A DNA stretch of 64,000 nucleotides. It comes from JAXMDT01 sp046348685 (GTDB lineage Bacteria > Pseudomonadota > Alphaproteobacteria > Rickettsiales > UBA998). The stretch is from positions 1 through 64,000 of the forward strand of contig JAXMDT010000002.1 in the NCBI GenBank assembly GCA_046348685.1, in the 5' to 3' direction. A model generated the notes under the pieces. It worked only from the letters and a program-made list of their open reading frames with translations. It ran no database searches and was not told the origin of the DNA. Shown here one piece after another: positions 52,788-61,876 of this stretch (the stretch's first letter is position 1; every line of letters starts with the position of its first letter). The translations under genes were made by a program, and so were the position numbers.

Positions 52788-54475
52788 GGCGTTACCGTCG
52801 CTGGGTTTACGCCGTCAGGAAGCGGACCGTCCAGTTTCAAAGATAGCGTGTATTTATCTCCGGATTTAGCGGCGCTTGGATCTTCCGATTCACCGGAAAT
52901 GCTGAGACTCATTGTATCAGCATCGCCGATCTGACCCGGCAGGAAACCCCGCTTGATATTATATTTAGGAAAGAGCGCGACCACCGCATCCATTTTCCGG
53001 TCGGATTCATCGACAAAGCGCTTCCATTCCTGCCCGTTGTATTTCACTTCGAAATCGAGCTGGATTTCAAAAGCGGACTTAGCATCCGATTCCGGTGATT
53101 TCAGCGCGTGATTGAATTTCCAGTCAAAGGTTTTAAGGAGAAAATTATCATCGATGGTGGGATAAAGCTTTTCGACCAGCTCAAGCGGACTCTGCTGATC
53201 TGCGATCAGGATGTTGTAAAGGGCCACGACATCATTGATTTCATTCACATCCGCCGGCAACGTTTTTAATTTGGTTTGGAATTCTTCCAATTCCATCTGC
53301 TTGTTGTTTGCTTTGCGCGTATAGTCGGATAACGCTTCGGACTGCGAAAAATAACCGATCAGTCCGTTGATCGTCAGGCCGATAAAAGTCAGCGAAAGAA
53401 GAACGCCCGCAACCCGTATCGCCATGCGCCCCATGAACAGCTTTTCGAGTTTCTCAGTAATGGGCAGCGTCAGTTTGAGGAGCTGTTTATTGCTGTTGCC
53501 GAACATCGTTGCAATCACGACATCCCCGAAGCGGTCGCCCGAAAGTGCGGCCTGCTGCAAATCCAGCAGCTCAGCTAATTCAAAGGGAGTGAATGACTTG
53601 ACGCTGCGCGCGCCGAGGCGTTGTCCTGAAAGATTTTCCTTGATGTCCTGCCCGACGACGACAAAAACATCCAATCCTGATTTTTCATTGTAGCCAAGGC
53701 GTTTCAGGTATTCGACGGTGTTGAGCATTTCCTGCTCGATATTTCCGGCGACCAGCTCTGCATTGCCGTCCGAACCCGCTTGGGCGAGGCGCGTAAAAAC
53801 CAGTTTGCCTTCCTTGAGAACTACCTGGCGTACGCCGCCGACCTTATGATGGCTGACCAGCATTTTCCATTTGGAGGGCTCGATGATGCCGCTAGCCGGA
53901 ATCTCATCCTTTTTCTCTTTTTTAAGCTTGGATTTTTTTGCTTTATAATTCTCTGGATAAACCGCTTGGTCGATACGATTGACGATGAGCTCGCTTTCGA
54001 CCGGCAGAAGAAAAATGCCAGCAAGCCGGTTCGATTGGTCGAGAATGATATCGAGCCATTTTTTCAGTATCTCCCCATATGCCAGGGATATAAGCAGGAC
54101 GTGCCAGTCCTTTCGTCCCGCTTTTTCACGGCCGATGGGAATATATCCTTTCAAATCGTCGCGAGGAAAATCGCGTTCCAAGCGCCGCTGAATGATTTTT
54201 TTCAAGCCGATCGCCGTCACTGGCGGCAGCGTGTGCCGCACGTAGGATTGGTCGATCATATCCACCAGGCAGTAAATCGGCGTTTTGGAAAATTCCTTAA
54301 GGAGATCGAGGAATGCACCGATATTTTCTTTTTCCGGAGTAACTGCAAACAGGCGGCGCGTAACGGCATTGCCCTCGATCAGGATCAAAATAGCGCCTTC
54401 ATCCCCGAGCATGAGTACAAAACGGGACTTTTTCGATTTTGAGCCGCTTTTCGGCTTACGTTCACGTTTCAGCAT
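52784..54475 (-). CDS. MshI-like platform protein (PilM- and PilN-like in one chain)
   Basis: A 563-aa protein. Residues about 18-335 form a soluble, probably actin-like domain (LMLGDEGAILILIEG, SYVRHTLPPVTAIGLKK, VFVVVGQDIKENLSG), as in PilM/GspL; a transmembrane helix sits near 348-370, and a periplasmic coiled-coil and ferredoxin-like part (about 380-563) resembles PilN/GspL-C. PilM and PilN functions thus appear fused, as in GspL or MshI. It is 98 bases downstream of the PilC-like gene, the largest gap in the operon. A very short peptide reading frame there is not convincing. Confidence 0.7.
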   Translation of the reverse strand: MLKRERKPKSGSKSKKSRFVLMLGDEGAILILIEGNAVTRRLFAVTPEKENIGAFLDLLKEFSKTPIYCLVDMIDQSYVRHTLPPVTAIGLKKIIQRRLERDFPRDDLKGYIPIGREKAGRKDWHVLLISLAYGEILKKWLDIILDQSNRLAGIFLLPVESELIVNRIDQAVYPENYKAKKSKLKKEKKDEIPASGIIEPSKWKMLVSHHKVGGVRQVVLKEGKLVFTRLAQAGSDGNAELVAGNIEQEMLNTVEYLKRLGYNEKSGLDVFVVVGQDIKENLSGQRLGARSVKSFTPFELAELLDLQQAALSGDRFGDVVIATMFGNSNKQLLKLTLPITEKLEKLFMGRMAIRVAGVLLSLTFIGLTINGLIGYFSQSEALSDYTRKANNKQMELEEFQTKLKTLPADVNEINDVVALYNILIADQQSPLELVEKLYPTIDDNFLLKTFDWKFNHALKSPESDAKSAFEIQLDFEVKYNGQEWKRFVDESDRKMDAVVALFPKYNIKRGFLPGQIGDADTMSLSISGESEDPSAAKSGDKYTLSLKLDGPLPDGVNPATVTP

Positions 54476-54573
54476 GTCGTGGCGATAGCATCCATGATTA
54501 CAGGCGCAGCAACACCATTAGGTGTGGCAGCACCAATAAGGCATACTATATTATGGGAAAAGTCGATTCAATC

Positions 54574-55785
54574 TTAGAATTTCATCTTACTGAACGAATC
54601 GTAGAGCGGACCGAATACGGCGGCGATAACCCAGAAAATCAGTGATCCCATGACGATGGTCAGGGCAGGTTGGATAAGGCCGACGACGGCATCCACCGCA
54701 TCGTTCACTTCACGGTGATAGAAGAAGTTGATATTCTCCAGGGATTCACTCAGGTTTCCGCTATCCTCACCGATCTTGAACATGCGCACGACGAGGTTCG
54801 GAAACTGGTTTGAAATACGGATGGAATCCGTCAGGCGATTACCTTCAGTGACGCTTTTGTGTACCAGGTCGATAGATTCTTTGATCACGCGGTTGCCGAC
54901 GACTTTCTGTCCGGCCTTCAGCGAATCGAGAATATCGATGCCGCTATTGAACATAACGGCGAAGAAGTGGGTGAAGCGTGCCATGTTAATTTTACGCACC
55001 GTGGGGCCGATAACGGGGATCTTCAGCATCATGCTGTCGAAACGGTAAGCAAACCCGTCAGATACCTTGTAGCAGGTAACGAGAATCATCGCCAGGATCA
55101 CCGGCGTTGGCAGCACGATGTACCAATAATTACCGAAGAAATCGGAAAAGGCGATCAAAGCGCGGGTATGAATCGGAATAGAGAAACCCTGATCCATGAT
55201 GAATTTAATCAGCTTCGGCACGACGAATAGCATCAGGATCGTGATCACGCCTCCGAGCACGACCATGAGAACGATTGGATAAGCGATGGCTTTCTTTACT
55301 TTGCGGCGCAGGTCGTTCGTCCATTTCATGTGTTCGACAAGGTTCATAAACGATTCTGAGAGATTACCCGTTTTCTCACCGGCCGCGATCAACCCGACGA
55401 ATACATCGTTGAAAACGTTTGGATGCAGGCGCAGCGCTTCGGAAAGAATGATACCGGACTTCACGGATTCATAGACGCTGGAGAGCACATCCTTCATTTT
55501 TGGCGAATCCGAGGCATCCCGTGCGTCAGCCAGCGCTTCGTGCACGGGAACACCGGCACGGTCAAGCTGCTCCATGTGAAGGCAGAAGACAATCAGGTCT
55601 TTCAGCCTGACTTTAGAGAACATACTCGATTTTTTTTCTTTTCTCTCGCGGCAGCGGAGCAGATCCAGGCCAAGCTCCTTCAATTTGCTTTCGAGGTCGA
55701 GCTCGTTGTCGGCAAGCATTTCGCCGCGAATTTTGCGGCCGCTCTCGTTAATCGCTAAATAATTGAAGTTATGACATTGCCTCAC
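54574..55785 (-). CDS. Type II secretion/type IV pilus platform protein (PilC/GspF family)
   Basis: A 403-aa polytopic inner-membrane protein with two T2SSF domains (about 65-190 and 265-395), each with the family motifs (LHMEQLDRAGVPVHEAL ... GLIAAGEKTGNLSESF; FFAVMFNSGIDILDSL ... MFKIGEDSGNLSESL). Three transmembrane helices near 165-190, 215-235 and 370-395. It interacts with the cytoplasmic ATPase and translocates pilin-like subunits. It overlaps the GspE gene by four bases. Confidence 0.92.
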   Translation of the reverse strand: MRQCHNFNYLAINESGRKIRGEMLADNELDLESKLKELGLDLLRCRERKEKKSSMFSKVRLKDLIVFCLHMEQLDRAGVPVHEALADARDASDSPKMKDVLSSVYESVKSGIILSEALRLHPNVFNDVFVGLIAAGEKTGNLSESFMNLVEHMKWTNDLRRKVKKAIAYPIVLMVVLGGVITILMLFVVPKLIKFIMDQGFSIPIHTRALIAFSDFFGNYWYIVLPTPVILAMILVTCYKVSDGFAYRFDSMMLKIPVIGPTVRKINMARFTHFFAVMFNSGIDILDSLKAGQKVVGNRVIKESIDLVHKSVTEGNRLTDSIRISNQFPNLVVRMFKIGEDSGNLSESLENINFFYHREVNDAVDAVVGLIQPALTIVMGSLIFWVIAAVFGPLYDSFSKMKF

Positions 55786-57596
55786 AACCTGTCGGTAATA
55801 TCGACGACGTTCATCAATTCATTGATGTCGATCTCACCATTCAATACTTTTGAAACGCCATCCTCGATCATGGGAATAAAACCGTTATTGAGCGCATGCT
55901 GCATCATCTGCGCCCGTGTGGCTTCCGTGGCAATCAATTCATCCAGGCCTTTGTCAACACGCAGGATTTCAATAATTGCAGTACGGCCTTTGTAGCCTTT
56001 CAGTTTACATTTGGGGCAACCTTTAGGCGTAAAGATCGGCATAGGATGTTCAGCTGGAATGCCAAGAATACGGCATTCCTCGGGCGTCGCCACATGCTGC
56101 TCTTTGCAATGTGGGCAGAGGCGGCGGGCAAGGCGCTGCGCCAGAATACCGATCAGCGAACCGGCGAGCATATGGGAAGGAACGCCGATATCGTTCAAGC
56201 GTGGAATCGCGCCAAGGGCATCGTTGGTATGGAGCGTCGTATATACCTGGTGACCGGTGAGCGCGGCGCGGACGGCATTCATCGCCGTTTCCTCATCGCG
56301 AACCTCCCCGATGAAGATGATATCCGGATCCTGGCGCATCAGCGATTTGATCCCGTTTGAAAAATCGATAGAGCCTTCGCGGATGCTCGATTGGCGGATC
56401 AGCGGCAATTGATATTCCACCGGGTCTTCGAGTGTCATGATGTTGACATCAATCGAGTTGATGTAGCTTAAGATCGAATAAAGCGTTGTTGTTTTACCGG
56501 AACCGGTCGGGCCGGTGACGATAATAATGCCTTCCGGACGCTTGATCAGCCGTTTCAGCATATTGGAATTGTGGTCGGTAAAACCGAGGCTGTTTAGTGG
56601 CACCAGCGATTTATGCTTATCCAAAAGACGCATCACGATGTTTTCGCCGTGCACGGTCGGCTGCGTCGCTACCCTGAAATCCACCTCGCGGCCCATGGCC
56701 TGGAAGGTGATGCGTCCGTCCTGCGGATTGCGACTTTCGGCGATATTCATGCCGGAAAGAATTTTGATACGCACAACCATTGCCGACCAATAGTCGCGGT
56801 GCAGGCTTCGCACCTGCTGCATTTGTCCGTCGATACGGTAACGCAGACGCAGAAAACTACCTTCCGGTTCAAAATGGATATCGGACGAACCTTGTTTAAT
56901 GGCGTCAATCAGTAGCGCGTTCACCAGGCGCACCATTGGATTGACATAGCCATCTTGCGTGCCGTCGAGAATTTTATGCTCGTTTTCGCGAATGCCGGTT
57001 TCGATCTCTTTTAAAATACCGTCGATGGAGATTTCGTAATCATAGTATTGATTCACCATCTCATTGATTTCGCTGTCCGTAGAATAGACAGGAATAATAT
57101 TGAGATGTTTCGGGATATGGCGGCGCACCTGGTCAACGGCAAGGACGTTATAAATATCGGCCATAGCGAGCTTGAGGTGCCCGTCAACGACTTCGACCGG
57201 AATCACTTTATGGCGAACAGCGACGTCCTTGGGCACCATGGCGATCACTTGTGGATCGATGATGGTTTTGCGGATATCGAAACGTTCGGTGCCAGCGGAC
57301 TCGGCAAGAACTTCGGCAAGCGCGCTTTCGGTGAGGAAACCCATTTCCACCAGAATGGCGCCCAGTAGTTTCTTATTCGTCTTTTGCTCGAGCAGTGCGA
57401 TTTCCAGCTGGTCCTTAGCGATAATACCTAATTCTAAAAGGCGCTCGCCAAGCAGCAGCTTCTTTTGTGAAACCTGCTCAGTTCCACGTTTCCCGGGATC
57501 AGTCGGAAAAAAGCTCTGCTCATCCGATTCGGGAACATTTGCGCCCATAGGATTAGCGGCAGCAGGCTGCGATGGGGTTTGGGGATACGTCTCCAT
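55782..57596 (-). CDS. Type II secretion/pilus assembly ATPase (GspE/PilB/MshE family)
   Basis: A 604-aa hexameric ATPase. Two MshEN-type repeats at the N-terminus (about 47-110), then a linker, then the motor: Walker A GPTGSGKTT at 362-370, Asp box LEDPVEYQ, Walker B IIFIGEVRDEETA, and the tetracysteine zinc motif CPHC ... CPKC near 515-545. This points to an assembly (PilB/MshE) rather than retraction ATPase. In the MshEN repeats the arginine of the RLGxxL motif is leucine in both, so cyclic di-GMP binding is uncertain. First gene of the operon; divergent from an ABC ATPase gene. Confidence 0.94.
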   Translation of the reverse strand: METYPQTPSQPAAANPMGANVPESDEQSFFPTDPGKRGTEQVSQKKLLLGERLLELGIIAKDQLEIALLEQKTNKKLLGAILVEMGFLTESALAEVLAESAGTERFDIRKTIIDPQVIAMVPKDVAVRHKVIPVEVVDGHLKLAMADIYNVLAVDQVRRHIPKHLNIIPVYSTDSEINEMVNQYYDYEISIDGILKEIETGIRENEHKILDGTQDGYVNPMVRLVNALLIDAIKQGSSDIHFEPEGSFLRLRYRIDGQMQQVRSLHRDYWSAMVVRIKILSGMNIAESRNPQDGRITFQAMGREVDFRVATQPTVHGENIVMRLLDKHKSLVPLNSLGFTDHNSNMLKRLIKRPEGIIIVTGPTGSGKTTTLYSILSYINSIDVNIMTLEDPVEYQLPLIRQSSIREGSIDFSNGIKSLMRQDPDIIFIGEVRDEETAMNAVRAALTGHQVYTTLHTNDALGAIPRLNDIGVPSHMLAGSLIGILAQRLARRLCPHCKEQHVATPEECRILGIPAEHPMPIFTPKGCPKCKLKGYKGRTAIIEILRVDKGLDELIATEATRAQMMQHALNNGFIPMIEDGVSKVLNGEIDINELMNVVDITDRL

Positions 57597-57724
57597 ACTC
57601 GCAATTTAACCAGACGCAGGTTAGGGATTGATTAAATATTGGTAACGTAAGTATTAAAAAGAGACCTATTCCCAAGCTTTCATTCTTCCGCTAAGACTGT
57701 CACTATTGCTATGGGGAGTTATTC

Positions 57725-58468
57725 ATGACCGTTTCCGTTGCCGCATCGCCGCTCAAAGTAGATTCTATATTCAAAAAATTCAGCGCTCATCAGGTTCTCG
57801 ACGATTTTTCACTGGAATTGCAGCCGGGAGAAATTTTCGGTCTGATTGGATTGAATGGCGCGGGTAAAACCACGCTTATCAAAATCATTCTGGACTTGCT
57901 AAACCAGGATCAGGGTGAAGTGACGTTATTCGGAGAATCCTCGCGCACGATCGAATCGCGGCGGTTTCTTTCGTACTTACCTGAAAAATTCACGCCGTCG
58001 CGTTACTTGAAGGGGAAGGAATATCTCCAGCTCTCGCTATCGTTTTACAATAAAGAATACGATCATGCACAGGCACGGGCAGAAGCGGAGTCACTGGATC
58101 TGAATCCGGATGCGCTGGATCGTCTGGTCGGTTCTTATTCGAAAGGAATGGGGCAGAAACTTGGGTTGATCGGTGCGTTCATGATCGATACGCCTTTGTT
58201 GATTCTGGATGAGCCGATGAGCGGTCTCGATCCGAAAGCGCGCATTCTGCTGAAAGCGAAAATGCTGGCTGCGAAAAAAGCCGGTAAAGCTATTTTCTTC
58301 AGTTCGCATATTCTTGCCGACATTGATGAAATCAGCGACCGCATTGCCATTCTGCATGATGCAAAGCGCCGGTTTCTGGGCACTGCCGAGCAATTTAAAT
58401 CCAGCTTCCCCGGGCAGTCCCTTGAGCAGGCATTCCTCTCCGCCATCGAAGAAAAAATGGCTGCCTAG
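57725..58468 (+). CDS. ABC transporter ATP-binding protein (ABC-2 type)
   Basis: A 247-aa ABC ATPase. Walker A is GLNGAGKT at 42-49, the signature loop is degenerate (SYSKGMGQKLGL), and Walker B is LLILDEPMSGLDP, followed by the H-loop (FFSSHIL). The degenerate signature and short length are typical of exporters with separate ABC-2 permeases. No permease gene is adjacent, so the partner is elsewhere or absent. GGGGAG precedes the ATG at 57725. Confidence 0.92.
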   Translation: MTVSVAASPLKVDSIFKKFSAHQVLDDFSLELQPGEIFGLIGLNGAGKTTLIKIILDLLNQDQGEVTLFGESSRTIESRRFLSYLPEKFTPSRYLKGKEYLQLSLSFYNKEYDHAQARAEAESLDLNPDALDRLVGSYSKGMGQKLGLIGAFMIDTPLLILDEPMSGLDPKARILLKAKMLAAKKAGKAIFFSSHILADIDEISDRIAILHDAKRRFLGTAEQFKSSFPGQSLEQAFLSAIEEKMAA

Positions 58469-58479
58469 GCCATTGATCG

Positions 58480-59184
58480 ATGCAGGACGAACTTTATGCC
58501 TATGTCCGCAAACATGATTACGAACATTATGTTGCAGCGCTGCTAACTAAAGATGCCGCTCAACGGCATCATGTGATGGCGGTTCTGGCATTCGCCCAGG
58601 AAATAAAACACATCTCTCATGTCACGCGTGAACCGATGACGGCCTATATACGCCTTGCCTGGTGGCGGGAGCGCATCGAGGATATTTACAACGGAAAAGA
58701 AGCACCTGAGCAAATGACGCTACGCGCACTAAAATTCTTTATCGTCGAATACGCTCCGCCCAAAGAATGGTTTTTGCAAATTATAGAGAGCGGAGGCGCT
58801 TTGCAGGAAGGCGATCCGCTGGAAGCCCATGCTGAAATAGGGGAGTCGGTCGCCATGCTGATGGCGTGGGCTGTTCAGAAAAATATTCCCGAGTCTGCTG
58901 TAAAAAAAGTTGGACGGGTAGACGGCATGCTGCAAAAGCTGCGTGGAGCGCGCAATGAATTGCCGGAACATTTCATCGAAAATCTGGAGAACCAAAATCG
59001 AGATATTAAGATAAATGATTTAAACCCATGTCCAACACTTGCCTTCATACAAACACTTAGCGTTATTAAAACGAAAAAATATAAAGGTTTAATGGCAAGC
59101 CATCCGGCACAACCTGTGGCTGCAATTAAGATGCGTTTTTTGCCATTACGTGCGCTAATGTTTAATTTATTAACGTTAAAGTAA
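58480..59184 (+). CDS. NDUFAF6-like squalene/phytoene-synthase-family protein
   Basis: A 234-aa member of the trans-isoprenyl synthase fold. It resembles the alphaproteobacterial and mitochondrial complex I assembly factor NDUFAF6 (C8orf38): AALLTKDAAQRHHVMAVLAFAQEIKHI, RLAWWRERIEDIY near 50-60, and only partial aspartate-rich motifs, so catalytic squalene/phytoene synthase activity is doubtful. A complex I assembly role is inferred. It follows the ABC ATPase by 11 bases on the same strand. Confidence 0.78.
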   Translation: MQDELYAYVRKHDYEHYVAALLTKDAAQRHHVMAVLAFAQEIKHISHVTREPMTAYIRLAWWRERIEDIYNGKEAPEQMTLRALKFFIVEYAPPKEWFLQIIESGGALQEGDPLEAHAEIGESVAMLMAWAVQKNIPESAVKKVGRVDGMLQKLRGARNELPEHFIENLENQNRDIKINDLNPCPTLAFIQTLSVIKTKKYKGLMASHPAQPVAAIKMRFLPLRALMFNLLTLK

Positions 59185-59235
59185 GGAATTTGGAGTTTAC
59201 TCGCCGTCCCAATAATAACGTTTAGGGAGTTTGGC

Positions 59236-59379
59236 ATGGCAGTTCGTAGCGTTGATATCCTCTCTCACAAAGAAATTAAGAAACTCGACTCGCATTACAT
59301 GGATAACCAGCTTTTCCGTATCGGTATGTTTGCTGGTATCTTCATGCTGGTCATGATGTCGATGTTTGTCGTCGTCTAA
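59236..59379 (+). CDS. Small single-span membrane protein (47 aa)
   Basis: ATG 59236 to TAA 59377-59379, 47 aa. A charged N-terminal half (SVDILSHKEIKKLDSHYMDN) is followed by one transmembrane helix (about 28-47, GMFAGIFMLVMMSMFVVV) reaching the C-terminus, a tail-anchored layout. AGGGAG lies 9 bases upstream. It overlaps the convergent trmFO gene by four bases. No family recognised. Confidence 0.7.
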   Translation: MAVRSVDILSHKEIKKLDSHYMDNQLFRIGMFAGIFMLVMMSMFVVV

Positions 59380-60743
59380 GCAACGCGCTTATTATTTTCT
59401 ACTGACGCAATCCACGGTTCTAGTGCGGCTAATGCACGTTTTGCATAAAGGGGGCCGCGCTCACGTTTGCCGATCTTTTTTCTCTTACCGTCTTTAGGGA
59501 GCGGCGGCAGCAAACCGTAATTAATATTCATCGGCTGGAACATCTCCGCATTGGCGCCGCCCGTGATATGCCGCAGCAATGCGCCAAGCGCGGTTTCATC
59601 TGCCGGTAAAGGAAGGGGTTGGCCAAGCAATTCGCTGGCGGCAAAACGCCCGGCTAGAATGCCCGTTGCCGCGCTCTCGACGTATCCCTCAACGCCGGTG
59701 ACCTGTCCGGCAAAGCGAATATGCGGCTGCTTTTTCAAACGCAATTCAGAATCGAGCAGTACAGGGCTATTGATAAACGTATTGCGGTGAATGCCACCAA
59801 GCCGCACAAAATCGGCGTTTTCGAGACCCGGAATCATTTTGAAAACGCGCTGCTGCTCGCCATATTTCAGCTTAGTCTGGAAGCCGACCATATTATATAA
59901 TGTGCCCAGTTTATTGTCCTGCCGCAGCTGCACAACCGCGTAAGCCTGCTTGCCCGTATGCGGATTAGTGAGGCCCACCGGTTTCATCGGGCCGAAGGCG
60001 AGGGTTTGCTGCCCGCGCTCTGCCATGACCTCGATGGGCAGGCAGCCTTCGAAATAAGGCGTGTTCTTTTCCCATTCCTTGAATTCGGTTTTTTCGCCCG
60101 CGAGCAGTGCATCGATGAAGGCGTTGTATTCATCTTCGCTCATCGGGCAGTTGATATAATCCTTGCCATCACCGCCAGGCCCGACTTTGTCGTAGCGCGA
60201 CTGCATCCACGCCTTGCTCATATCCACCGATTCCTTGCTGACGATCGGGGCAATGGCATCGAAGAATGAAAGATAAGTCTCGCCCGTTGTTTCCAAAATG
60301 CTTTGTGAGAGCGACGGCGAGGTGAGGGGGCCGGTGGCGATGATCCAGTTTCCATCTGCAGGGAGGCTAGTGATTTCTTCATTCGTGAAGTTGATATTAG
60401 GGTGATTTCTCAGTGCATCGGTTACCGCACCAGAAAACAAATCACGATCAACGGCGAGGGCAGACCCGGCAGGAACTTTGTGCCGATCACCCATCTGCAT
60501 GATCAGGGAGCTGCAGCGGCGCATTTCCTCATGCAGTAAGCCTACCGCGTTATTCTCCCAATCATCGGAGCGAAAGGAGTTAGAGCAGACCAACTCGGCG
60601 CAACCGCCTGTTTTATGCGCATCGGTCATGCGGGCGGGGCGCATCTCATGAATCACCACGGAAACGCCCATCTCGGCGGCCTGCCATGCTGCTTCGGAGC
60701 CTGCAAGCCCAGCACCTATAATATGTAAGGTTTGTTTCGTCAT
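59376..60743 (-). CDS. trmFO: Methylenetetrahydrofolate-tRNA-(uracil-5-)-methyltransferase TrmFO
   Basis: FAD- and folate-dependent enzyme that makes m5U54 in the tRNA T-loop. The GidA-like Rossmann site IGAGLAGSEAAW is at 9-20, followed by HEMRP and the ELVCSNSFRSDDW segment with the candidate catalytic cysteine. The family-specific FDAIAPIVSKESVDM and QRVFKMIPGLENADFVRLGGIHRNTF regions are present. The 455-aa length is normal. The gene is divergent from the BFD-like gene, with a possible Pho-box-like repeat between them. Confidence 0.95.
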   Translation of the reverse strand: MTKQTLHIIGAGLAGSEAAWQAAEMGVSVVIHEMRPARMTDAHKTGGCAELVCSNSFRSDDWENNAVGLLHEEMRRCSSLIMQMGDRHKVPAGSALAVDRDLFSGAVTDALRNHPNINFTNEEITSLPADGNWIIATGPLTSPSLSQSILETTGETYLSFFDAIAPIVSKESVDMSKAWMQSRYDKVGPGGDGKDYINCPMSEDEYNAFIDALLAGEKTEFKEWEKNTPYFEGCLPIEVMAERGQQTLAFGPMKPVGLTNPHTGKQAYAVVQLRQDNKLGTLYNMVGFQTKLKYGEQQRVFKMIPGLENADFVRLGGIHRNTFINSPVLLDSELRLKKQPHIRFAGQVTGVEGYVESAATGILAGRFAASELLGQPLPLPADETALGALLRHITGGANAEMFQPMNINYGLLPPLPKDGKRKKIGKRERGPLYAKRALAALEPWIASVENNKRVA

Positions 60744-60820
60744 AATTCGCAGCCTTATGTCACAAAACCGTCAAGAATCCTAGTTATTCCTTTGCACGAG
60801 TTAAGAATGAGTCGCAACTA

Positions 60821-61129
60821 ATGGTCTATGTTTGTAATTGTCACGGCATCGGTGAAAAGGCAGCGGATGAAGCTATCCATAAAGCTGCGGAAAAGGGTGA
60901 TGCCCTTCCAAGAGATGTACTTGCCGAGGAAGGCAAGGTCAGTAAGTGCGGCAAATGCATAAAAGACATATTAGAGCGGACGGTACGCGTCAGGGGTGTG
61001 CAGGAGTTGAAAGAAAAACCGAAGTGGCAACGCTATTTGCGCAAAAACGGATACATAGATGAAAACGGCCAGGTCCTAAAAGATGATAGAGGAAAGCCAA
61101 ATTCAGTTAGCGGTTTCAGTCGTGGATAG
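60821..61129 (+). CDS. BFD-like [2Fe-2S] ferredoxin
   Basis: A 102-aa protein whose first 55 residues form a BFD-like (Fer2_BFD) domain: C5 and C7 (VYVCNCHGI) and C43 and C46 (KCGKC) ligate a [2Fe-2S] cluster. In the family this releases iron from bacterioferritin. Here a basic 45-residue C-terminal extension (PKWQRYLRKNGYIDENGQ) is unusual: typical Bfd is about 64 aa. It overlaps the convergent inositol-monophosphatase-family gene by 14 bases. The adjacent bacterioferritin gene is absent. Confidence 0.85.
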   Translation: MVYVCNCHGIGEKAADEAIHKAAEKGDALPRDVLAEEGKVSKCGKCIKDILERTVRVRGVQELKEKPKWQRYLRKNGYIDENGQVLKDDRGKPNSVSGFSRG

Positions 61130-61871
61130 TGATAAGTCGATGCAACGCATGGCCTGTGGCACATATTGAATAAGACTTTTGTCCATATGCGATGTCATTT
61201 CCCTTCCAATCCGTAATCTTCCCGCCCGCGCCTTCGATAATGGGTATGAGCGCCATAACGTCATGCAGTTTCAAACCTTCTTCGATGACGACGTCGATAT
61301 GACCGGAAGCCAGCATCGCATAATTATACCCATCGCCGCCGTAGACCGTGCGGCGGACTTTAGCGCTGACTGAATCGAAAAACGTTTTGCCTTCGGGGGT
61401 AAAATATTGCGGGCCGGTCGTTGCCAGTACCGCATCTTCCAGACAGCTACATTCGCGCACGTGAATAGGCTTGCTATTCAGCGTAGCGATTTTGCCATCA
61501 CCGTACCAGCGTTCCTTAGTGATCGGCTGGTCGATAATGCCGAGTATCGGCTTTCCTTTATGAAGCAGAGCGATCAACGTCACGAAAATCGGCCTGCCAG
61601 CAATAAAAGATGCGGTACCATCAATTGGATCGAGCACCCAGACATACTTCGCGCCTTCGTTCTGCACGCCATATTCCTCGCCGATAATGCCGTGCTGCGG
61701 GAAATGCTTATGGATCAACCGATGCATGGCTTTTTCCGCTTCCTGATCGGCTTTCGTCACCGGGCTATTGTCTGATTTCAAATCAACCGGAATAGGCTGG
61801 CGGTAGTACTTGCATATAACATCGCCTGCAGCATCGGCGAGTTGATTAGCAACTGAGATAAATTCTTTCAT
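61116..61871 (-). CDS. hisN: Inositol-monophosphatase-family protein, likely histidinol-phosphatase HisN
   Basis: A 251-aa Mg-dependent phosphatase of the IMPase superfamily. Metal ligands are visible: E65 and E66 (GEEYG), D81 and D84 (VLDPIDGTASF), and a later D of the LHDVMALIPIIEGAGG segment. The DPIDGTASFIAGRPIFVTLIAL stretch is the pattern of alphaproteobacterial HisN, which dephosphorylates histidinol-phosphate, but substrate assignment from sequence alone is moderate. It is transcribed with gcdH (five-base gap). Confidence 0.85.
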   Translation of the reverse strand: MKEFISVANQLADAAGDVICKYYRQPIPVDLKSDNSPVTKADQEAEKAMHRLIHKHFPQHGIIGEEYGVQNEGAKYVWVLDPIDGTASFIAGRPIFVTLIALLHKGKPILGIIDQPITKERWYGDGKIATLNSKPIHVRECSCLEDAVLATTGPQYFTPEGKTFFDSVSAKVRRTVYGGDGYNYAMLASGHIDVVIEEGLKLHDVMALIPIIEGAGGKITDWKGNDIAYGQKSYSICATGHALHRLITIHD

Positions 61872-61876
61872 AACTT

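Noticed and set aside
54476..54573. Candidate pilin or small peptide gene in the gap of the pilus operon
   Set aside because: The only frames are peptides shorter than ten residues without a prepilin leader or ribosome site.
59155..59185. TTAA-rich end of the NDUFAF6-like gene as a CtrA site
   Set aside because: The TTAA spacings are 4, 2 and 10 bases, not 7.
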